From assembly GCA_027943335.1 (NCBI GenBank), contig BSBK01000765.1:1890001-1954000 (forward strand): a stretch of DNA of 64,000 nt, written 5' to 3'. Below, one piece after another: positions 1 to 11,896 of the stretch. The notes beneath the pieces are model-generated. The model was not told the origin of the DNA and searched no databases. It was given only the letters and a program-made list of their open reading frames with translations. The DNA comes from Chamaecyparis obtusa (lineage: Eukaryota > Streptophyta > Pinopsida > Cupressales > Cupressaceae). Position 1 is the first letter of the stretch, and each line of letters starts with the position of its first letter. A program made the translations under genes and the position numbers.

Positions 1-2131
1 AGCTAGTGATTATAACCTGATTACAATCTGTAATCCCTTACAACTCAATACCGCTGCAAGAAGCTACTAAAACACATGTCATGAAATCCCTTACCCTAAG
101 TTATTTTATACAAGCTTTTTGTCACTTTAGGGTTAGAATTGGTAATTATCTTTTAGATACCCTTACAACTTCTCAAGGATGTTGGATCCAATGGTGAAGT
201 CTGCACACTTGGTACAACATGGAGAAAGAATGTCCCTTTATTTTATCAACAAGTTCCATTTCCTACCATAACATCTACCACATAATTTCCAAAAATACAA
301 TTCTATCTGGTACATATATGGGCAATAAATGGGGATATTTAAGACACCCATACACCTTGATGATAGTAGGCTTTCCCATGTAAAACCAATCAACAAATTT
401 GTGAGTGTGTCCCTTCTTTGGGTCAATGACGAGTGGCCTCAATACTCTCCTCATTTTCAAGTGATATTCTTTCAATTGGGTGATCTAGGGACTTGAAAAT
501 CACAACAAATGAATCTTGTAAAAATTTATTGTTACAATCCTTGCAATTATTATCCCATAAGTAATACCACATTTTCACAGGTATCCTATTTCTTTCTTTG
601 TCTAAAATTTCTAACTTTATTCTTTGATTAAAACTTATTCTATTTTGATATAAAATCAAATAAACAAACAAGGAATAGTAATAGAAGTTATTTTTTTTGT
701 TTCCATGCTATTAGTTGCGTGTAAATTAACCTTCCCTATTTAGAGGTAAAATCAAACTCCAAGTTTACCTCAAGATTTTGGATTCTCATAGCCATAAACA
801 TTAATTTTGTTGGAATTTTATATTTATAATCTTCTCCAAGTATCAAACATAAGGAAATATATGTTCTTTGAAAAAATATAAGAAATTTATACATAGGGAA
901 AGGTTCATTTCTCTTTATCACAATAGTCTTGTCCTTTCTACCAATCTTTCTATAATAGACTACCTCATCCTTCTTGAACATTTTCTTCAACCTTTCATAG
1001 TCAATTTTTAACAGCTCAAGATCCATTTTAGTCAAGGATTGCTTGTTCAAAATGAAGCAATCAATAATAATAGACCTTGTAAATACCAACAAAGGTTTTC
1101 CATTATTCATTTTGATGGTTTGAGTTTTAGGATGGTATTTTTATTCTAACACTTGAATTAACTCGACATCCACAAAAAAATTAGGCACAATTAGTTTCAC
1201 CAGATCCATTTAGTCCAAGGGCTTGATACAGGGACCTTACCATCTTTGTTTTTATAGAAGTACTAGAAAACATCTCTTCTTTTCATGGGGATATTATCAT
1301 CCCTACACCCCTATAGCCTATCACTGAACACATTCTTTCCTCTAGTATCCTCTAAACCAGGTAAGGCATCTAATAAATATTTTTCAATGGGTTATTTTTT
1401 TGGGTTAGCATCTTAGTTTTACTCTCAAATTCCTCTCCTTTCTCAGACCTTTTTATCTTTCTAGGCATCTAGAAGTTTTAATTTCTCAACTAAATTTAGT
1501 TTAGAGAGTGTGGGATAACTTGTGATTTTTATTGAGGATTTCAACCTATTTTCCTTCATCAGAGAGCTCACACCATACAATTCATCATCGTTGGATGTGA
1601 AATTCAGTCAAAATTTTAATATTTAATTCAAGCATAGCATTAATAGTTGTACCATCCTTTAAAATATCAAGCTAAGATCACCTAACATCATTTCCCACTT
1701 AAATTCATTCAAATTTTTGTGGTATCATAGCACCACATTATTGGCTTTCATTGTTAGGAGATAATGATAACACTTATCACTATGTTGCACAACTTATTTC
1801 TTATTTATTTTTTCCTTATGTGAATTAGAAGCATATGACCCAACCTTTATTGCTATATCACATTTCATCTTTTGTTGACTATCCCAATCTTGCAATCCAA
1901 TGATGCTTTGCTTTGTATGTTACCATAACATAGAATCCTTGTCACCGTAAGATATGGGTTTTATGAAATAGTGATACCTTTGTAACTTCTCTCTTTCATC
2001 ACCATTTTTCAAACTCTTGATTATTGTGGAATATGGTTTGTGAAAAATGGTGACACTTTCATATGTTTGTTTTTTTCTCACCATTTCACAAGTTAACCTT
2101 TGTGATAACATATGTGTCTTGAAAAATGACA
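1..2131. other. Unrecognised repeat-derived DNA left of Copia A
   Basis: AT-rich DNA with short minus-strand ORF fragments and no recognised domain. It ends exactly at the ATTTC target duplication of Copia A, so before that insertion it was continuous with the DNA starting at 21498. If the possible LTR edge near 22057 is right, this stretch could be more of the same LTR or DNA beyond it. No gene signal of host type is visible. Confidence 0.4.
275..1110 (-). pseudogene. Broken ORF of unknown function
   Basis: Three minus-strand pieces (736-1110, 423-671, 275-475) look like one eroded protein. The fragment at 423-671 ends in a stop just where the 275-475 frame continues with similar composition (…PIERISLENEE then RVLRPLVIDPKKGH), which suggests a frameshift. 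The first piece is lysine-rich and starts MNNGKPLLVF. I do not recognise a family, zinc finger, RT or integrase motif. It may be an extra ORF of a retroelement, because everything nearby is transposon DNA, but this is inference. Confidence 0.3.
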
Positions 2132-2136
2132 ATTTC

Positions 2137-3533
2137 TATAGGTATAGGATCGATTACTGAGAGGGGGGAGTGAATTAGTAATCACCATCTGTTATTAAAT
2201 TTCACATTTCCAAAAATTCTTTAAAAGATTTACCGAATAAGATATATTTAACCTAAAACATCATTATCAGTTAACTAAACATTAAACATCCATGCAACAT
2301 ATAAAATCATCCACACAAAAATAACACCATTATTTATCTCGTGGAAACTTGATTATGGTAAAAAACACGGTGTGAGAACAATGCCCACAAATAATCAAGT
2401 ACTCTTCTAAAATACACTCAATCAAGAACCTACCTTGTTAAAGGCTCACTTGATAAGGGTTACAAAAGCATAGTTAAATGCTACCTGGTTAATGGATTTC
2501 CCTCGAGACTTGTTAAATTCTTTTACCCTATTAGGAGTAACCTAGTTAGATGATTTTGAACACTCTTTTGTGAATGTCACCTAATTAGAGGATTTAATAA
2601 TAGATCTATTAGGGTCACCCGATAAGGGATTATACTGTCATAATTGTTACGGAGTAACAACCAACAAATGATCTATAGTTCACACTAATCTTACTAATTT
2701 AGGTAAAATGAAGTTCCTTAACACAATAACATACCATTTAAATTCATTGTTCTTCTTTGTATCCTTCTCTGTGATCGCAACAATATTTCTCTATTCCGTC
2801 GATATCCAGTCTTTCACCACAATATCCTTGTCTCTGTCACGATACCAAACTCCTTCTTTCTTCTTCTTTAAGTATAAATTCATCAATCATAAACCTAAAT
2901 CCAATGATTTGTATCTTTGATATCAAATCTAACCATCCATATTTCTTTTCTCTATATCCTTTTTGGCTGGCTTGCTAATTGATAAAATCTTTCTCTTGTA
3001 GAAACTTCCATAATACATTTTTTATCTATCTTTGTGTCATCACCTTTCTTCCTAGATTATTCTTGAGTTATCCCACTTTCTTATTTCATCTTCTATTCTT
3101 CTCTTTCCTTTAGGTCTTCACTATATCCGATAAGACTTCCTTTGTATTGATAAGACTTTATTTAATGTACCAATAAGACAATAATTTACTGGTAAGTACC
3201 TTAATCAAATTACCTTCACCTTTAATCATATCTAATTAATATATTTATGAATAGCATCCTTCAGCTTACTCCTTAGCATATTCTGATAAACAATCAAATC
3301 ATTCATCTGTTCACCATTGTTTTTCTTAACTGTTACCCGATAAGGTTCCTATTGACATATCCTTTTCCTTACTCAACTTTTCATTACAATAATAATATTT
3401 TCTTTCTGATAGATATAGTAAAAATTCAAAACATTATGCCAAACAATTTGGCATCAATGACAAACATATAACTAATTATCATGTATACCAATCATGATCA
3501 ACAATATCTAACTTTTTATGCCAACAACCAACA
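2137..3533 (-). repeat. 3' LTR of Copia A
   Basis: Direct-repeat partner of 20207-21492; shared landmarks include the G-run block near 2161 and the final CCAACAACCAACA. It is followed by the polypurine tract complement ATCTCCCTCTTTGGC at 3534, fixing the inner edge. The U5 hairpin stems GATTACT (2152-2158) and AGTAATC (2177-2183) are perfect in this copy. Confidence 0.88.
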
Positions 3534-4877
3534 ATCTCCCTCTTTGGCATTGATGGAAATCACTTTGTCCAATCACTTCTTAGATTATGATTTATATATT
3601 TATGATTTGTGCATGTCTCTTTCCTTGTCTTGATCTTCCAGCATACTAGGGTAAAAGTACAAACCCGTGTCACACTTTTACAAAGGAAAAGGTCAACAAC
3701 ACACAACTTGTTCAACTTTAATGACATAAATGTGGCATTTGTGTCTAGAATTTTAATATGATGTAAATTGATGAATTTTGTAAAATTGGATAAACTTTAT
3801 GCCTATAATTTTTTTTTAATTTTTTGAACAAGAATTGACATAGTTTTTTAATTTTTGAAGTCCATTTTTTAGTTGTTGAAAAATGCTAAAAATCTAGGGT
3901 CTAGTTCCCGCTAAACAAGTATATACAAATAATTTTTTTTTCCTCTGATTTCAAAATATGTTATAGATGACATGTATAGCTAGTGCAGAAAAGAAGAAGG
4001 ATTAGTTTTTGATATATATTTTCTCCAATATAACTACTCAAAGTGGAACTTATCCGAAATTGATAGTTTTCTTATCCTGTCAAATTTCCCCTATCAAATT
4101 TACACCATTCAAATAAAAAATTACATATTATTGAAGAGCACTCTCTCCTCTAGTGTTAAATATAAATTTTAAATTTTTATGATATGATTTACTATTTTTT
4201 TTCTTTATTTGAAGCATTATCTTCTCGAATGTAAAAATACCTACTTGCAGTATTTTGAAATTATAATATATTAGATGTAATCAAAATACTATAAAACTTA
4301 TATGGCAATAATATTGACTTTGAGCTCTACAAAAGTGTATTTTTATATTTAAAAAAAAAAAAATCATTAAAAAGAGTAGGAGTTATTGAAACATCACTTT
4401 TCTAAAATAATTTTATTTCTTTCGTAATTGGAACCAAGTTAGTATAAAACATGCATTTAATAGATATTTCCAATTGGAAAAGTTGAAGCACTTATATAAT
4501 TAATCTAGCTAGACCATATGTTGGGAAAAAATTAATTTTTAGTTAGAAATACTCAAATTTAGCTTTGCTGATAGGTTAGCCTGAAACATGACACAACTTT
4601 GTGCTTTTACCCACTAATTTCTCCTTTTTACAATACTTCTCTTAAAACAATACATCTCTCCTTACAATACATCTCTCCCCTTTTGACAACAATGCAAAAG
4701 GTGATTAACCTTTAATTTCTTTTCTTCTAAATGTGTATGCATTCCATTCTTCTCTTCTTGCCTATCCTAGACTAGTCCCCCATAGAGTAGTCCTCCAATA
4801 CACCAATTAATGTTTATAATATTATGATAAAGTGCTATGAACATATGCATGTTGCATCTCTTTTTAATTTATTTCTG
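3534..4877 (-). other. Copia A 3' non-coding region and polypurine tract
   Basis: The DNA between the end of RNase H and the 3' LTR holds no ORF of note. On the minus strand the purine-rich tract directly before the LTR (3534-3550) is the plus-strand primer site. Most of the rest is the 964-bp inverted-repeat insertion at 3649-4612. Confidence 0.7.
3649..4612. mobile_element. Inverted-repeat-terminated insertion (MITE-like), 964 bp
   Basis: Left end GGGTAAAAGTACAAA…GTGTCA and the reverse complement of the right end GGGTAAAAGCACAAA…GTGTCA match at about 20 of 24 positions. ACTA flanks both sides (3645-3648, 4613-4616). It is AT-rich and has no coding capacity. The superfamily is unclear: a 4-bp duplication is unusual for plant MITEs, and longer duplications typical of Mutator or hAT are not visible. 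It lies within the 3' non-coding part of Copia A. Confidence 0.65.
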
Positions 4878-5454
4878 ATAGGGGTAGGACCCCTAATCTA
4901 CCTCTAAGATATTCAAAGCTCTCTTTAGGTAGTGGTTTTGTGAATATATCTACAACTTTCTCTTTTGTAGGTATATATTCCAATCTTACTTCTTTATCCT
5001 ATACCTACTCTCTTAGAAAATGATACTTGATAGCTATGTGCTTGGTCTTTGAGTGCATTACTAGGTTATTTGATATATTTATTTCACTAGTATTATCATA
5101 GTGTATAACAACATGTTTATTTACCTTTTCTTGTATTCCTTCTAGTATTTTCTTGATCCATAAAACTTGTTGACAATTAACTGCAACAACCACATATTCT
5201 ACTTCAGTAGTAGATTGTGAAATACAATTTTGCTTCTTACTTGTCCATGACACTAATCTGTTTCCAAGATAAAAAGCTCCTCTACTTGTATTTTTTTTGT
5301 CATCAATGTTTCCTTCCCAATTTGCATCTGTATAGACTTTAAGATCAAAGTCTCCTTTCTTTTCATACCATAATCCAGAATCTTCAGTTCCTTTTAAATA
5401 TTTGAATATCCTTTTAACTAAAATCATGTTTGAATCTTTACTATTTGATAACAT
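4878..5454 (-). pseudogene. Copia A RNase H domain (end of pol)
   Basis: Reads as a copia RNase H: VYTDANWEGNIDD with the first aspartate, SRGAFYLGNRLVSWTSKKQ, then STTEVEY, the position of the catalytic glutamate, then HYDNTSEINISNN and HSKTKHIAIKYHFLRE. After a stop the frame goes on to DIFTKPLPKESFEYLRGRLG near 4890-4960, the usual copia pol end. It would degrade the RNA strand of the RNA:DNA hybrid during reverse transcription. It overlaps the RT frame at 5424-5454, showing a frameshift. Confidence 0.85.
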
Positions 5455-6440
5455 ATAGAAACTATGCCAACAACATGTGCAATATCAGGTCTTTTATGAA
5501 GAACATACTGCAATTTTCCTATCATTGATTTGTATAATGTTTCATTGACTTCCTTAGAATCATCTTCTTTTGACAGTTTACAGCCGGTAACCATAGGTGT
5601 ACCAACAAGTTTTGAATCTTTCATTCCAAATGTTTTCAATATCTCCTTGATATATTTAGACCGAGTTATGTATATTCCTTTCTTCATCTACTCTACTTGT
5701 AATCCAACAAATTTTTTTATTTCTCCTATCATAGACATCTCAAATTCTTTCCTCATTTCTTCTGCAAAAGATTTACTCATTAAATCATTTCCTCCAAAGA
5801 TTATATTATCAACAAATATTTCAGCAATCAATACTTTATCATTAGTTTAAGATTTCAAATAGGCATAATTGTTATCATTTATTCTTTCAAATCCAATGTT
5901 AATAAGATAAGAGTGTAGTCTTTCATACCATGCTCTTGGTTCTTTCTTTAGACCATACAGTGCTTTGTGCAATTTGCAAACCAAATCTTTACCTTTTTCT
6001 ACAAAAAATCCTTCAGTTTGTTCAATATAGACTTCCTCTTCTAGTATTCCATTTAGGAAAGTATATTTCACATCCATTTGATAAAATTTAAATCCTTTAT
6101 AAGAAACATAAGCCATCAATATTTTGATTCTTTCCAATCTAGCAACAAGTGCAAACATCTCTTCATAGTCTAATCCTTCTTCTTGTGCATAACCTTTACA
6201 TACCAATCTTGCTTTGTTTCTAATCACCTCATCATTCTCATTTATCTTATTTATGAAAAATTATTTAGTACCTATAACTATTTGTCTTCTGACCTTGGTA
6301 CTAATGACCATATTTTGTTTTTCTCAATCTGTTTAATTTCTTCCTTCATTGCTTGTATCCAGTCATCATATTTTAGTGCATCCTTAACCATTCTCGGCTC
6401 CATCTCTGATAGTAAACATGTATTGTCTCTAGCTCATAAT
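5424..6440 (-). pseudogene. Copia A reverse transcriptase
   Basis: Typical copia [23 protein letters not shown], then [12 protein letters not shown] (first aspartate), [26 protein letters not shown], and thumb motifs such as KSMIGKLQYVLHKRPDI. The catalytic box that should be F/YVDD reads FVDN (near 5807-5818), a GAT-to-AAT change that removes a metal-binding aspartate. There are in-frame stops before this box and between 5690 and 5700. The upstream part (6230-6440) is further degraded. Inactive by inspection. Confidence 0.9.
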
Positions 6441-7640
6441 TGACTTCTTGTTAATACTCCATCATTCTTATCTCTAATCATGTATGACAAGCTATGGTTT
6501 ACTCTTATAGTTCTTGGTGTTATAGGCTCTATATTCTGATTTTGTTCACTTCTTTTGCTAGTTTCACCTTGTTGTATTGTGATCGATTGTTGTTTTATTA
6601 TCGGTCCCTGTACTTGCTTTCTCTATTTATGTTTCAGATTAAAAGTAGATCAATTCAACACATCCTTCCATTTTTTTTCCACTATCTTTTTCATTCTTTT
6701 ATGAGAATTCATCAATCTTTACATTGGAACTTTCTATCATTTTGTTTGTCCTTTTGTTCAGACACTTGTAGGCTTTTATTTTGGTAGAATATCCTAAAAG
6801 TTTTCCTTCATCACTTTTGGTGTCAAATTTTCCTTTCATTTCATCTTTCTTGATATAACATCAAGTGTTCATCCATACCAGATTTCATATGGTGTCTTGT
6901 TTGTTCCTTTCTTGAGTTGTACTCGGTTCAATGTGTATACCACAGTGCTAACAACTTCTCTCTAGAATTTTTGTGCAACTCCTTTCTAATTTAGCAAAGT
7001 TTTGGTGCATTCCATAATAGATCTAGTTCTTCTTTCTACAATTCCATTCTGTTGAGGCATTCTCAGTGCAAATATTTATCTTTTTATTCCATGTTCTTCA
7101 CAATACTCATTAAATTCACTTGAACTAAACTCACCTCCTCTATCTGATCTGAGACATTTCAAAGTTTTTCAATTTTCCTTCTCAACTCTTTCTTTGTACA
7201 TTTTAAACATATAAAAAGCTTTAGATTTATCCTTTAAGAAAATCACAGACATCATTCTTGAGAATTCATCAACAAATAATATAAAGTACTTATCACCATG
7301 ATAACTCTCTGTATGAATAGGACCACATAAATCTGTGTGTACCAAGTCTAGAATATATTTTGTAGAGTAGACCTTACTTGAGAAACTTGAACTAGTCATC
7401 TTCCCTAATTAACATTCCTTACATATGGCATTCTCTAGTTTGTTTAGTATCAGTATTCCTCTAACACTTTTCTTTTTTCTACCTTTTACCAAATTATCAA
7501 AGTTCACATGATGGAGTCTTTTATGCCATAGCCAAATTTCTTCTATTTTAGCAATTAAACAATGAACAAATGTAGTATTCATCTTGAAAAGATTACCTCT
7601 TGTCCATTCACTGATAGCAATCAGTTCACCAGTCTTTTAT
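6441..7640 (-). pseudogene. Copia A integrase, with linker to RT
   Basis: The zinc-binding N-terminus shows LWHKRLHHVNFDNL near 7500-7550 and CKEC after it. The core has LDLVHTDLCGP, CLRSDRGGEF and NGIVERRTR, supplying the D, D and E positions of the catalytic triad. Further on comes the conserved VVYTLNRVQLKKGTNKTPYE segment. Several in-frame stops (for instance after VEKEN at about 7168) break the frame. The stretch 6441-6830 is the low-complexity linker between integrase and RT. Confidence 0.85.
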
Positions 7641-7930
7641 GATATCTTGCATTTTCCATTACTAAACTCAAATTTGAGTCCTTTGTTATTCAATTGAGAT
7701 ACACTTAGCAAATTGTACTTTAATCCATTAACCCAATAGACATCTTCACAAGTAATTTCATCAGTTAAAGAAAATGAACCTTTACCTATGATTACATAGG
7801 GAGAACCATTTCCAAAACTGACTGAACCTCCATCAAAATTTTCCATGGTTATGAATTTTTCTTATCTCTAGTCTTATGATGTGTGCAACCATTGTCAATG
7901 ATCCAATAATTATTATGGTTCATGCTTTTG
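7641..7930 (-). pseudogene. Copia A aspartic protease
   Basis: The active-site region reads NNYWIIDNGCTHH near 7880-7915, followed by VSFGNGSPYVIIGKGSF and VYWVNGLKYNLLSVSQL, the usual copia protease and pre-integrase sequence. The catalytic triad, normally DSG, is DNG here, one G-to-A step away. The enzyme would normally cut Gag-Pol into mature parts. Confidence 0.8.
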
Positions 7931-8099
7931 ATCAAAGCTTTTTCTTCATCGATTCCAGTATCATCGATAGAGGGATCTTCCTTTATAGCAACAAATAGCA
8001 TTTCCTCCTCCTGATCATCATCAGTATCATCATCTTTATCTTCAACTATATAAAATATCTTCTTGTTTATTTGATTGAAGTCTTGGTATTTCCACTATC

Positions 8100-8547
8100 A
8101 TATTCCATTTTCGGTTGGTTGGGGCATTTGTATGCAAAGTGACCAATCTGTCTACAGTTCCAACATGCAATAGGGATTTTCCATTTATATCTTCATTTTC
8201 CTTTGGGAAATATCTTAGCTATTAAAGCTTCAAGTTCTTCCAACTATTTCTCTTCAGCATCCAAACCTTCATAGTCATTTGAAGCATAAACAACTTTTCC
8301 TTTTCTAGATGAACCAATATTTTCTAAGGCTTGAAATGCAACTTCAATTGTAGGTTGACTATTATGAAATTTACTCAAGTCAAATGCAGTCAACTTGCTT
8401 ATTAATGAATCCAATTTAACTTTATCTGGATCAATAGATCTTAATTCTTGAATATAAGAAACTCTAATTGTATACCTTGGTGTAAGTGTTGTAAGAACTT
8501 TACTTACTACATCATCATCTTCAAGGTTTCCTCCAGCTCCTCTAATG
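8100..8547 (-). pseudogene. Copia A Gag, C-terminal half with zinc knuckle
   Basis: Starts mid-protein with RGAGGNLEDDDVVSKVLTTL, a conserved copia Gag segment, and ends with a CCHC knuckle CWNCRQIGHFAYKCP near 8120-8165, spacing CX2CX4HX4C intact. A stop lies at 8244-8246 between the two. The missing N-terminal half is at 19738-20143: the break falls at IVAAI|RGAG, where the 11.2-kb insert begins. Gag packages the element RNA into cytoplasmic particles. Confidence 0.85.
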
Positions 8548-9241
8548 TGTAACACCCCTCCAACCCTAACATTTTGATATCCCTTTGGAAGTTAGGGGAA
8601 TGTTGTAGAGACTTATATGCTTGGATAAGAGTAGGTTTCTGCTTGAAGGTTGAATAATAAATTCATTCTTAACCATAATACTTTTACTATCATTTAGGTA
8701 GTGATAAATGTTTTTGGTATATTCTTACATGTGTACTTATCTCTTGTTATGATTGCATGGGGTCCTGATGATATGGAGGCACCTAATAGATTTTTATGAG
8801 CTAATATTTATCAATGGTTATGATCTCTTAGATAAATTAGGGTCAATATTGATACTTGGGTACTTAAACTTTAATTGATAAACAAATGATATGGTTTCTA
8901 GATATCTTTAATGGTTTGATTATTTGATTATGATTATGATTGACATGACTATCATTCAATGATTACATGAATGACCATGACTATCTCTATGAGACTAACC
9001 ATACTTATGTGATAAGTTATGACCTAACTCTTGTACTTGCACTACCCTCTCTAGTAGTTCTACTTGTTGCATTGAAGTTGGATAGGATTATGAATTCTAG
9101 CATTTATGGACTTTATGTTTCTTCCTTACCTTACTAAATTTATATAATAATATGTTTTCAGACTTGTAGATTATAATGTTTCCCTCGAATAATATTCTTA
9201 GGACTATTATCTTTTATGATTATGTATATATGATTAGGTTT

Positions 9242-9915
9242 TGATGCAAGCAGGGACCAAGAGGGGCCAAATAATGGCACACCCTACTAGGTCTAGATTG
9301 CAAAACAATGTGTGGAAGAAAAAACAAACAATAGTGAGAGAGAGAATGCAAGATCTTTGTTATTATCTTCAAATTGATTCATACATGCCGGGCTGTAAGG
9401 CCTTCCCGGTTACGACCAAATATTACAATGAATTAAAAAAGTCCTCAAACATGCGAGGATCTATGAACAATCTCTAATCTTCTATCTTCTTACTTCTATC
9501 AAAACTGACTCCCTAAACTCTAACCAAACAAATATACTTATACAAGAGGCTACCGAACTGAGTCGGCCTTCAGATCCAAAATCAACAGAAGGGATGACTA
9601 GATCTAGGTCCACATGCTTCCCAATGATGGATACCAACATTAAACCTATGACACAAATTAAGTGCACAAGTTAGCCTCAACATAAACTCAAATGAAACCC
9701 GTCGGTAGGAAAATCCAACCGAGTGCCAGACAAGCATCACTGAGCACCAGGAAATTCACCGAGTGCCAGAGAGATAACCGACCAACACCGACGAACAAAG
9801 GAAACTGAGAAACACTGAACAAACTTGGTCAAAGTAAGAACCGAGCAACACAAATAAACTAAAATATGTTTTTGGTGACATAGGATTGCCAAGGACCCGA
9901 GATGCTCCTGCATCA
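9242..9915 (-). repeat. 3' LTR of gypsy G1
   Basis: Matches 15178-15850 along its length with many substitutions. Ends GATGCTCCTGCATCA; the internal region (GACACCTAGG) begins at 9916. 674 bp. Confidence 0.9.
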
Positions 9916-10453
9916 GACACCTAGGGTTATTTTGAAATGATTCTCCAAATCATTCAATAGGTATGATCCAAGCTCTATCCAACTCAGACTGTGAAATCCA
10001 TGAGCTGTCTTCAATCAGTCTATTCTTCCACTTTACCAGATATTCCATATACTATTTTCCTCTTGTACTTCTGCCAATTCTTTGCTCCAAAATTTTCTCA
10101 ACTTCTTCATTTTGCTTCTTAGGATAATCTATCGGTACTGCCATGTCTTCTTCAGGTTCATGAAACTCATACAAATTAGCAATGTTGAAAATAGGTGATA
10201 TATCCATGTCATCAGGTAACTCAACCTTGTATGCATTTCCACTGTTAAATTTTCTCAAAATCTTGCAAGGTCCTAACTTCTTCATCTTCAGCTTCCCATA
10301 GGTTCCAATAGGAAATCTTCCTTTTCTCAAATGAACCATAACTTCATCACCAACATCAAAAGTCTTATGTCTCCTTGATCTATCAGCTATGTCTTTATAT
10401 TTCTGATTACTCTTTTCTAGCTTCAGATTCACATCTTCATGCAATGTCTTCAT
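9916..10453 (-). pseudogene. G1 integrase C-terminus with chromodomain
   Basis: The fragment has the gypsy integrase tail: [51 protein letters not shown]. It runs into [15 protein letters not shown], a stop, then YMEYLVKWKNRLIEDSSW, which is a chromodomain core (YLVKW…S.W). Chromodomains of this class bind modified histones and steer integration, so the element is a chromovirus. The stop after RGK (about 10052) is absent from sister G2. Confidence 0.85.
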
Positions 10454-11400
10454 GTACTCAACAAATTTTACTTATTCATCACTTCTCTTTCTTTCAACAG
10501 CAATATCCCTCAAATCAGATATACTTCTTGGCTGTATGCCATTCACAATCTCAAATGGTGTTTTTCCAGTACTTCTATTCACTAAATTATTGTATGCAAA
10601 CTTTGCTTGTGCTAACACTGAATCCCAATTACTTGGTGTGTCTCCAACTAAATATCTCAAAAGATTTCCCAAACTCCTGTTCACAACTTTTGTCTATCCA
10701 CCGGTTTGTGGGTGAAATGTAGAACTATATTTCAACTCAGTACACAACTTTCTCTAAAGAGTCTTCCAAAAGTATCCAACAAATTTACTATCTCGGTCAG
10801 AGATAATACTCCTCGATAATCCATGTAATCTGACAATTTCCATAAAGAAAAGTTCTGCTACATGTACTGCATCTGATGTCTTTCTACAGGGTATAAAATG
10901 TGCCATTTTAGAAAATCTATCAACAACGACAAATATAGAATCATTACCTCTTACTATGTTCGGTAAGCCAAGAATGAAATCTATACTGATGTCAATCCAA
11001 GGTTTCTTAGGTACATCAATTGGTGTATATAATCCAGTATTCTGACTAACTCCTTTTGCAACTTGACAAACTCCACAACTTTTCACAAATTTTTGAACAT
11101 CTTTATACAATTGTCACCAATAGTATTTCTCCTTAAGAAAACTCAATGTTTTATCAATACCAAAATGTCCAGCCAAACCACCACTATGTTTCTCCTTTAT
11201 CAAATTACTTGTCATTGGTCCTCTCGGTGAACACAACCAAATACCTTTAAACAACATACCTCCTTGCATAAAATATTCATCCCATTTAGTACTTTGTTGA
11301 TCTTGAATAGGTGCTCTACACTTTCTTCATGACTTAGAAAAATTAGGATCAAACTCATAAGAATCCCTCATGTCATTAAAACCTTAAATTCCAATTTTCA
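10454..11400 (-). pseudogene. G1 integrase core
   Basis: Visible are [11 protein letters not shown] (second half of the zinc site), [14 protein letters not shown] (first D), [17 protein letters not shown] (second D), then YSSTFHPQT. The conserved stretch with the catalytic glutamate, DGQTEVVNR in relatives, reads GG, stop, TKVVNR: the aspartate became glycine and the glutamate lysine. Stops also fall at about 10470 and 10750. It would insert cDNA into chromatin if intact; here it cannot. Confidence 0.88.
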
Positions 11401-11896
11401 TCTTGGTCATCAACGATCTTCTTCTACTCAATGCATCGACAACTCAGTTAGTGACTCAACTCTTATGGTTTATCACAAATGTATAACTCTGCAAATACTC
11501 AACCCATTTCATATGTCTCTGATTCAACTTATTCTGACTACCCAAATACTGTAAAGCCTTATGATCAGTATAAAACACAAATTCATTTGGCATCAAATAA
11601 TGTCTCCATTTCTTCAGTGCTTGAACAATAGCATAGAATTCTTGATCATACACATAATATTTCCTTCTAGCATCATTCAACTTTTCACTAAAGAAAGCAA
11701 CATGTTTACGTTCTTGACTCAACACAGCTCCAATTTCACTTCCACTTGCATCACATTCCACTTGAAATACTTTATTGAAATCAGGCAATGCCAAAAAAGG
11801 CAATTCAACAACCTTCTGCTTCAGAGTCTCAAATTTTTTTTCAACTCCATGTGTCCACTTGAATTCTATTTTGTCTCCTCTCATAGTGTCAGTCAT
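11401..11896 (-). pseudogene. G1 RNase H (after second repeat copy)
   Basis: Gypsy RNase H motifs: [61 protein letters not shown] and RHMKWVEYLQSYTFVINHKS. It follows the second copy of the 639-bp duplication, so the first RNase H start (at 12360-12480) is cut off and this one goes to completion. Confidence 0.88.

Noticed and set aside
736..1110. Host protein-coding gene near the left edge
   Set aside because: Surrounded by stops and frameshifts, no exon signals, and next to transposon edges; more likely an element remnant.
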